Assembly: GCA_030612185.1 (NCBI GenBank)
Contig: JAUWOI010000004.1
Span: 1 to 25,722, forward strand
DNA: 25,722 nt
Source: Anaerolineae bacterium
GTDB lineage: Bacteria > Chloroflexota > Anaerolineae > B4-G1
Direction: 5' to 3'
Part shown: positions 19,823-25,722 of the stretch, piece by piece
Numbering within the stretch: position 1 is the first letter of the stretch
How the letters are laid out: every line of letters begins with the position of its first letter
Position numbers and translations under genes: made by a program
Notes under the pieces: model-generated
Told to the model about the DNA's origin: nothing
Seen by the model: only the letters and a program-made list of their open reading frames with translations
Databases searched by the model: none

Positions 19823-22417
19823 TTGCCATTGAGCCATAAACTGTTCTTCCTTCCTATGGGGCTAGGGCTGGCTGCCTTGGTGCTGGCCGCGCCGGCGCTG
19901 GGCCAGCGCCAGAACCTGCCCGCTCTGGTCCGAATTGACCTGAGGGGGCCAGACGACCTGGACCGCGTCGTGGCCCTGGGCCTGCCGGTGCGGGCCCACC
20001 TGACCGCGCCGGGCGCTGACTATCTCCTGGCCGTGCTCACCCCTCAGGATCAGAGGGACTTGCGGTCTCTCGACCTGGCCTGGGCGGTTCTCGATCCCGA
20101 CGCCAGTGACGCGGTCTATTATCTGCTCGAGAGCGGCCGCCCCAGGATGGCTGAACGGGTTGCACCCATCTTCACCATCCTCTATGACGACGGCCGCCAG
20201 GCGGTGGGCCGCCTGCGCGAGGGCGTACCACTCTCGGCGACAGATAGCCTGAGCCTGCCCGTGGCCCGCCTGTGGCTTGATCCTATCGTGCTTGTCCCGC
20301 GCACTAGCGGCGCGATTCCCACCACACCCCTCTACGACCCGCTGGTGACCGGCCTGCTCGCTCACATCACCGGCGACACCGTCTCTGGCTATGACGGTGG
20401 GCTCAGCGGTGAGTGGCCCGTCCTCGTCGGCGGACAGTCATATCTCCTGGCCACCCGCTACTCCTACAGCGGCGAGCCTATTGCCAAGGCCACCCAGTAC
20501 GTCTATGAGCACATGCAGGCGCAGGGGTACGACGTATGCTACCATGACTACTGGCTGGAGGGCTACGCGCTGCGCAACGTCGTCGGCGAGAAACAGGGGC
20601 TCGTTCATCCCGATCAGATATTCCTCCTCACCGCCCACCTCGACTCCAGGGCGGCGGACTGGCCTCACGACCCGGCTCCGGGCGCCGACGACAACGCCAG
20701 CGGATCCACGGCTTTGCTGATCGCAGCCGACCTGTTGGCAGACCTCGACTTGGCCTACACCATCCGTATCGTCTTCTTCACCGGCGAGGAGCAGGGCATG
20801 CATGGCAGTCGCTACTACGCCCGCGATGTGGCCAACGCTGGGGAGGACATCCTCGGCGTGCTCAACCTCGATATGATCGCCTGGGACGCCGAAGGTGGCC
20901 CGGACATAGACTTGCACTCCCATCTCCCCGGCACTGAGGATGACTCCGACAGACTGGCCGACCTCTTCGCCGCCGTGGTGGACGTGTACGGCCTCGACCT
21001 GGAGCCCCAAATCGTCGAGAACGGGGCGGGCTTCTCCGATCACTCCCGTTTCTGGGACCAGGGTTACGCGGCCATCCTGGCCAGCGAGGACTATTACAAC
21101 ATCTACGAGGCGCCGGCCGAGCCCCATGATTGGAACACCAACTATCACACGGCGAACGACCGGCTCAGCACCCTTAACCTGGCCTATTTCCGCGAGTACG
21201 CGCGCGCCAGCCTGGCTACCCTGGTCCACCTGGCTGGGCCGATGCGCACCCTCAGCGGCACGATCGCGGATGCCGGCACATCCGCTCCCTTGAGCGGTAC
21301 AGTGGTGGCGGCCGGCCAGGATGGTCTTTTCGACGGTACGGCCGACGGGTCTGGCAGTTATGAGATCGTGCTGCCCACCGGCCTCTACACTGTCACCGGG
21401 TCGGCCGGGGGCTACTATTCGCAGACGCTGGCCGACGTTGCAGTTCTGACTGGCACCGTCAGGACCCTGGATTTTGCGCTGGAACCCATCATTCCGCCGC
21501 CGCCCTATGATTTCGACCTTCTGGGTCAGGCGACCCGCTTCGGGGAACCTGGGGAGCGCATCACCCACACGGCGACCATCATCAACACTGGAGCAGAGAG
21601 CGACGCCTACGACCTGGCCCTCAGTCCACCGGTCTGGACGACCACGCTGCCTTTCTCTTTCATCGCCATCCTTCCCCCACAGCAGCAGATCACCGTACCG
21701 CTGGCAGTGGCCATCCCCGCCGATGCAGTGCCGGGAGACCGCGACCAGGTGACGCTGACCGTCACCTCGGTCTATAGCCCCGTCCACGTGAGCCACATCG
21801 TGCTGCGTACAGCCGTCGGGTACCTGACTCACCTCCCACTGGTGCTGAGGGATTTCCGGACCAGCGACCCTTGCGTTGAAGGGATAACCAACGGTGGCTT
21901 TGAATCCGATGGGGATTGGGAGATCCCCCTCACCGGCTACCCGGCCGGCTACACCACAGCAGCAGCCTACAGTGGCGACCGCTCGATGCGCGTGGGCATC
22001 GTCGAGCCAGCCGACGACGCCTACAGTTACTCCTCCGCCCGGCAGGCGGTGACCATCCCGGCCGATACCATCAGCGCCACGCTGCGCTTCTGGCTCTATC
22101 CTATGAGCGAGGAGTCCCCGGCTAACCCGGCTTTCCCGGCCCATCCCCTGGCTGCTACCATCCAGGACGCCGTTTTATCAGACGATGCACAGTACGTGTT
22201 CATCCTCGACGAAAGCGCCCAGCGGATTGGCACATTGGTCTGGCAGCGAGACAACGACCGGGCGTGGACGTTCCACCAGTTTGACCTGGGCCACTACGCC
22301 GGCCAGACCATCAAATTACAATTCGGCGTCTACAACGATGGCTGGGACGGAGTCACAGCCATGTACGTGGACGACGTCTCGCTGGAGATTTGCCCTGCAA
22401 CAGCAGCGCCGCCGTGA
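19823..22417 (+). CDS. Secreted M28-family zinc metallopeptidase with C-terminal binding modules
   Basis: An 864-aa exported aminopeptidase-like enzyme. Signal peptide at about 1-27 (LFFLPMGLGLAALVLAAPALG). The M28 catalytic domain has H272 and D274 (LTAHLDS), D289/D290 (GADDNASGS), E322-E323 (FTGEEQG, base and ligand), D350 (NLDMI) and H442 (YHTAND), a complete two-zinc set. A carboxypeptidase-regulatory-like domain follows at about 475-550, then a CARDB/NEW3-like beta domain, HLPLVLR at 670-676 and the Cys-bounded 174-residue module at 684-857. The start is uncertain: TTG 19823 gives a full signal peptide, while TTG 19829 and ATG 19856 are alternatives; no good ribosome-binding site is seen. 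It probably digests peptides outside the cell or processes surface proteins. Confidence 0.93.
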   Translation: MPLSHKLFFLPMGLGLAALVLAAPALGQRQNLPALVRIDLRGPDDLDRVVALGLPVRAHLTAPGADYLLAVLTPQDQRDLRSLDLAWAVLDPDASDAVYYLLESGRPRMAERVAPIFTILYDDGRQAVGRLREGVPLSATDSLSLPVARLWLDPIVLVPRTSGAIPTTPLYDPLVTGLLAHITGDTVSGYDGGLSGEWPVLVGGQSYLLATRYSYSGEPIAKATQYVYEHMQAQGYDVCYHDYWLEGYALRNVVGEKQGLVHPDQIFLLTAHLDSRAADWPHDPAPGADDNASGSTALLIAADLLADLDLAYTIRIVFFTGEEQGMHGSRYYARDVANAGEDILGVLNLDMIAWDAEGGPDIDLHSHLPGTEDDSDRLADLFAAVVDVYGLDLEPQIVENGAGFSDHSRFWDQGYAAILASEDYYNIYEAPAEPHDWNTNYHTANDRLSTLNLAYFREYARASLATLVHLAGPMRTLSGTIADAGTSAPLSGTVVAAGQDGLFDGTADGSGSYEIVLPTGLYTVTGSAGGYYSQTLADVAVLTGTVRTLDFALEPIIPPPPYDFDLLGQATRFGEPGERITHTATIINTGAESDAYDLALSPPVWTTTLPFSFIAILPPQQQITVPLAVAIPADAVPGDRDQVTLTVTSVYSPVHVSHIVLRTAVGYLTHLPLVLRDFRTSDPCVEGITNGGFESDGDWEIPLTGYPAGYTTAAAYSGDRSMRVGIVEPADDAYSYSSARQAVTIPADTISATLRFWLYPMSEESPANPAFPAHPLAATIQDAVLSDDAQYVFILDESAQRIGTLVWQRDNDRAWTFHQFDLGHYAGQTIKLQFGVYNDGWDGVTAMYVDDVSLEICPATAAPP

Positions 22418-22456
22418 TCACCGGTCCGGTCTCGCTGCTGTGCCATCTACAAATGG

Positions 22457-22600
22457 AACACGGATCAACACGGATCACACGGATGTACACAGATAAAGAC
22501 AAAAAAATCCGTGAGAATCCGTCCACCGCGAGTACCACCGCGAGTACTCGTGGCGGGGCTCGTGGCGGGTTCATCTGTGTGTATCCGTGTGCTATTTGTG
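22457..22600. repeat. 'ACACGGAT' repeat with an embedded 'GAGTACTC' palindrome
   Basis: Four near-tandem units (AACACGGAT, CAACACGGAT, CACACGGAT, GTACACAGAT) at 22457-22494 face inverted units (TCATCTGTGTGTATCCGTGT) at 22571-22590. A 'GAGTACTC' repeat at 22523-22565 sits between them, apparently inserted into the first repeat. It fills the gap between the M28 and CHAP genes. Confidence 0.8.
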
Positions 22601-22627
22601 CCTGTTTTGGGAGTGTCTTGATCTGAA

Positions 22628-25429
22628 ATGAGAAAGTCTTTTGTCGCAATGATGACGTTGGGGCTGCTGCTGAGCGGTATGCTCCTGCTGATGCGCCCGT
22701 CTACCCAGACTGCATGCGCCTACGTACCGCCGCCGTCTGTGCCAGCACTCGGTGCTCTGACAGGTCTACCGAGCACCTCACTTTCTCTTGATGGCGTTGA
22801 TTTGCGCCTGTGTACATCCCTTTTTACGTCCTTTGGGCCTGCCCCCGGCTTTACCACACCCGATCCAGATAACGCTATCCAGGTAGCGACGGCCGTCGAA
22901 ATGGGACGAGAAGAGGTCTTCAAGGAATTCTCGATCACTGCGATTCCTTTTGGCATGAAACCCAGCACGGAGGCTTTGCCCAGGGCGGAGGCCCAGAGTG
23001 AAGAGGTATACCGCGCAACTCTGCGGGATTATCGAGAGAGACAGGGAGGAAATCCACAGGCAGGCCCTGCCGCAAACTTTTTCGGTAAGCGGGTTGTTGG
23101 TGTGGTCAGTGTGGTGAACTTGCACGTTGATGCCGTTGTTGCCAAGCCGGTTGTTATAACAGAGTGGGTGGTTGAAGCGGGCAGTCGAATGTGGATCATT
23201 CGTGCCAGTCAAGAACTGAGTAGCGCAGAGATGTCGCGCAGCCAGGTGTTGTCTCTGGTCAGTCCGCTTGATAGCACCGAGTTGAGTAGTCCAGATTTGA
23301 ACCGCCCTTCGACAAGTGTGGCGGCAGCAAACAGTCTTTTGCCTCAAGTAAATGGTACTCTTGATAATCGTTCTGCGTCACAATCTACCACCTCCGATCT
23401 CCCTTTTCCACCCTGGTGGGATGGTGACTGCGACACGAACAACTATTATGCGGAAACAGGTATACCGGCATACCCTCTAGGCGCTGTGTATAGAGGGGTG
23501 AAAGCCTGTGGACCACGGCCGTGGGCCGATGATGCTCCTGATGAGGTGTGGGTCGCGTTTTTCCCCGGCGCTGTGGAACAACTGGAATGGCAATGTCCCG
23601 AGATCAGCAAACGCTTTATGTACCTGGCATACGATATTGCCCCCTACAGTGCCAATGGCAGCGAGGTGGTCTGGAACTGTGACGTGGATACGAACGGTTG
23701 CTGGCTTGAGCAAATCGCAAATGACACTCCAGGCAAAGCACCCCAACCGGACGACATCTTGAGTTATGGTTCTACTTCAACCTGGGGACACACGTCTGTC
23801 GTGGCCGAATCATACGTAGACAACAATGGAGATGGCACAATCCTGGTCATAGAACAAAACAACTCACCTGATGGCAGCAACACACTTACTGTCACTAACT
23901 GGGTTGTAGGCAATACAGTTAGTGGTTGGTTGCACGACCCTGGCAGCGAGGACGTCCCGCTGGCCGGTGTGTCCGTCGCCGGCCCGATGACGGGTGTTGT
24001 CCAGGCTGGCTACACTTTCACTGCCACCGCCAGTCCGATCACGGCTACGGCGCCTGTCACCTACGTCTGGCAGGCCACCGGGCAGTCTCCCGTCACGAAC
24101 ACGGGCGGCTTGAGCGACACTGTCGCCTTCACCTGGAATATGACCGGCACCCAGGCTATCACCGCCACGGCCGCCAATGCCGGAGGCACGGTCACCAACA
24201 CTCACGTCATATCCATCTACATCCCGGTACAGGCAACCTTCGGCGCCGCGCCGCTGGCCGGCCAGCCGCCGTTGACCGTCGTCTTTACTGACACCTCCAC
24301 CGGCTCTATCAGCGCCTGGCTTTGGGACTTTGGGGATGGTTCGACTTCGCTCACCACAGGCGGTTCGACTTCGCTCACCACAGGCGGCACAACTGGCACG
24401 CTGCAACTACCCACCTACACGTATGACCTCACCGGTACTTTTTCCGTTAGCCTCACCGTGAGCGGGCCGGGCGGGAGCGACACAGAGGTGAAGACAGATT
24501 ACGTCCGGGTCAGTGACAAGCCCATCATCGCCAATTTCACCGCCCATCCCGCCAGCGGATCGGCTCCGCTCGGTGTCCAGTTCACCGATGAATCGGCCGG
24601 CGACATCAGCGCCTGGCAGTGGGACTTTGGCGATGGTTCGACTTCGCTCACCACAGGCGGTTCGACTTCGCTCACCACAGGTGGTCTCACCGGTACGCAG
24701 CCAGGCCCCACCCACACCTACACCACCCCCGGGGTCTACACAGTCTCCCTGACCGTCTCTGGCTCAGGTATCACCGACACTTTCACTCGTCCCCGTGAAA
24801 TCACCGTCTACGGAAGTGTCTATCTTCCTCTCCTCCTGCGCAACTACACGTCGTTGCCTGCGACGTGCGTCGAGGGGATCGCCAACGGCGGTTTTGAGGA
24901 CGAGAGTGTCTGGGTGATCCCCGACACCGACTACCCCGCTACCTACACCACGGCCATGACCCACGGCGGCGGCCGCTCAATGCGCGTGGGCATCGTCGAG
25001 CCAGCCGACGACGTCTATAGTTACTCCTCCACCTGGCAGGCGGTGACCATCCCGGCCGATACCATCAGCGCCACGCTGCGCTTCTGGCTCTACCCTATGA
25101 GCACGGAGTCTCCGGCTGATCCGGCTTTCCTGGCCCATCCCCTGGCTTCTACCATCCAGGAGGCCGTTCTATCAGACGATGCACAGTACGTGCTCATCCT
25201 CGACGAAAGCGACCAGCGGATTGACACGCTGATCTGGCAGCGACGCAACAACCAGGCGTGGACGTTCCACCAGTTCGACCTGGACGACTACGCCGGTCAG
25301 ACCATCAAACTACAGTTCGGCGTCTACAACGACGGCCAGGACGGCGTCACGGCCATGTACGTGGACGACGTCTCGCTGGAGATCTGCCGCGCAGCAGCAG
25401 CCCTGCCATCAGGCCGCTCACCTGGCTGA
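22628..25429 (+). CDS. Secreted CHAP-domain protein with PKD domains and the C-terminal 174-residue module
   Basis: A 933-aa exported protein. Signal peptide at about 1-31. Residues 32-265 are unrecognised. Residues about 270-440 look like a CHAP (NlpC/P60-type) amidohydrolase or peptidase: C323 in LEWQCPEISKRFMYL, H388 in TWGHTSVV and E/N in LVIEQNNS form the likely triad, and PDDILSYG precedes the His as in CHAP. Then come an Ig-like region (about 444-528) and two PKD domains (about 535-630 and 632-730), each carrying a duplicated GSTSLTTG repeat after FGDG. YLPLLLR lies at 732-738 and the 174-residue module at 747-920. A peptidoglycan-cleaving role is likely but unproven. No ribosome-binding site is evident before the ATG. 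The last 480 bp are about 90% identical to the M28 gene by eye. Confidence 0.9.
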   Translation: MRKSFVAMMTLGLLLSGMLLLMRPSTQTACAYVPPPSVPALGALTGLPSTSLSLDGVDLRLCTSLFTSFGPAPGFTTPDPDNAIQVATAVEMGREEVFKEFSITAIPFGMKPSTEALPRAEAQSEEVYRATLRDYRERQGGNPQAGPAANFFGKRVVGVVSVVNLHVDAVVAKPVVITEWVVEAGSRMWIIRASQELSSAEMSRSQVLSLVSPLDSTELSSPDLNRPSTSVAAANSLLPQVNGTLDNRSASQSTTSDLPFPPWWDGDCDTNNYYAETGIPAYPLGAVYRGVKACGPRPWADDAPDEVWVAFFPGAVEQLEWQCPEISKRFMYLAYDIAPYSANGSEVVWNCDVDTNGCWLEQIANDTPGKAPQPDDILSYGSTSTWGHTSVVAESYVDNNGDGTILVIEQNNSPDGSNTLTVTNWVVGNTVSGWLHDPGSEDVPLAGVSVAGPMTGVVQAGYTFTATASPITATAPVTYVWQATGQSPVTNTGGLSDTVAFTWNMTGTQAITATAANAGGTVTNTHVISIYIPVQATFGAAPLAGQPPLTVVFTDTSTGSISAWLWDFGDGSTSLTTGGSTSLTTGGTTGTLQLPTYTYDLTGTFSVSLTVSGPGGSDTEVKTDYVRVSDKPIIANFTAHPASGSAPLGVQFTDESAGDISAWQWDFGDGSTSLTTGGSTSLTTGGLTGTQPGPTHTYTTPGVYTVSLTVSGSGITDTFTRPREITVYGSVYLPLLLRNYTSLPATCVEGIANGGFEDESVWVIPDTDYPATYTTAMTHGGGRSMRVGIVEPADDVYSYSSTWQAVTIPADTISATLRFWLYPMSTESPADPAFLAHPLASTIQEAVLSDDAQYVLILDESDQRIDTLIWQRRNNQAWTFHQFDLDDYAGQTIKLQFGVYNDGQDGVTAMYVDDVSLEICRAAAALPSGRSPG
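24338..24385 (+). repeat. Tandem 24-bp repeat inside PKD domain 1
   Basis: Two exact units starting GGTTCGACTTCGCTCACCAC and ending AGGC, encoding GSTSLTTG twice. The unit recurs at 24635-24682 and once, with one change, at 17452-17475. Confidence 0.9.
24635..24682 (+). repeat. Tandem 24-bp repeat inside PKD domain 2
   Basis: Two units of the same 24-mer as at 24338, the last differing by one base (AGGT for AGGC). It sits at the same place after FGDG in the second PKD domain. Confidence 0.9.
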
Positions 25430-25550
25430 TCTTCGATCTCCCCAGGCATCGTTCTGGGATGAGAACCTTGATAACTTGCCAAACCCCACCTGTCTGGGGC
25501 GAACCTGTCTCCATCTGCCCTATGTATGTTCGGTTTCCCGCATAGGTGTT

Positions 25551-25579
25551 TTGCCTTAAATTCCAAATACGAGTATAAT
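25551..25579 (+). promoter_or_regulatory. Sigma70-type promoter near the right edge
   Basis: TTGCCT (25551-25556), a 17-bp spacer and a perfect TATAAT (25574-25579). It should drive a gene or RNA that lies mainly beyond the window. The local DNA turns AT-rich here, unlike the rest. Confidence 0.72.
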
Positions 25580-25624
25580 ATCTGTCCGTTCGCTGAAAAT
25601 TTTTATGAAATCGCCAATTTCCTT

Positions 25625-25672
25625 ACCGCCATATATGGGGGTATTGTGCAGAATTTGCCCATATATGGTGGT
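25625..25672. promoter_or_regulatory. Paired CCATATATGG palindromes (possible operator)
   Basis: CCATATATGG occurs at 25629-25638 and 25659-25668, exactly 30 bp apart, with inverted flanks (ACCG on the left, TGGT on the right). They lie 50-95 bp downstream of the -10 at 25574, in the presumed leader. The spacing of about three helical turns suits a dimer-of-dimers binding site. No protein is assigned. Confidence 0.5.
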
Positions 25673-25722
25673 GATCAGTTAGCTTGAACAAGGTAAATTT
25701 CAACAAGTAGGCGTTTTCAACA

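Noticed and set aside
25606..25683. 25-codon ATG frame after the right-edge promoter
   Set aside because: No ribosome-binding site, it reads through both palindromes and ends early; not supportable as a gene.

Overview
The window looks like a piece of a chromosome from an uncultured Chloroflexota bacterium, probably Anaerolineae-like. This is inferred from protein flavour, not from a marker gene. It is moderately GC-rich. It carries secreted proteins built from PKD, FN3 and galactose-binding-like modules with a 'LPL(I/V/L)LR' tract, an envelope LCP protein, a baeRF-type release-factor relative, and many short dispersed palindromic repeats. No rRNA, tRNA or CRISPR array was seen.

Layout. 1-1.15 kb: the 3' part of an LCP (LytR-CpsA-Psr) envelope ligase gene that enters from outside the window. 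1.2-2.84 kb, minus strand: an unrecognised 221-residue protein and a translationally coupled pair (small helical protein plus HNH nuclease). 3.2-4.1 kb: a decayed insertion sequence with three iterated end repeats and a truncated transposase. 4.1-8.33 kb, minus strand: housekeeping and stress genes, namely a baeRF/eRF1-like protein, an HtrA-like lipoprotein protease coupled to a CbpA-type DnaJ, and ribosomal protein L25/CTC. 8.5-9.5 kb: a YegS/DgkB lipid kinase, divergent from L25. 9.6-10.6 kb, minus strand: a trypsin-fold protease. 10.6-12.9 kb: repeat-rich DNA with a YjbQ-family gene and a small zinc-ribbon gene. 12.9-15.8 kb: a SWIM/SNF2 helicase. 15.9-16.3 kb: a nucleotidyltransferase-like gene interrupted by one in-frame TGA. 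16.4-25.4 kb, plus strand: four consecutive exported proteins (PKD/FN3 surface protein, triple-LysM protein, M28 metallopeptidase, CHAP/PKD protein). Three of the four end in the same Cys-bounded 174-residue module.

How it fits together. The LCP, LysM and CHAP proteins and the two extracytoplasmic peptidase types point to cell-envelope assembly and remodelling. DnaJ and HtrA form a protein-quality unit. Several sigma70-like promoters with exact 17-bp spacers are visible (dnaJ, L25, lipid kinase, trypsin-like protease, nucleotidyltransferase, window end).

Most notable is the repeat biology. A hairpin repeat occurs four times, and in two copies it combines a hairpin with a -35/-10 promoter that faces a gene. 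Several other short repeats lie inside coding sequence without breaking the frame (helicase, LysM protein, lipid kinase, PKD domains), resembling protein-coding palindromic elements. The PKD/FN3 gene has a promoter, a leader of about 150 nt, a strong intrinsic terminator and then the start codon. This suggests either an attenuator or a stand-alone small RNA.
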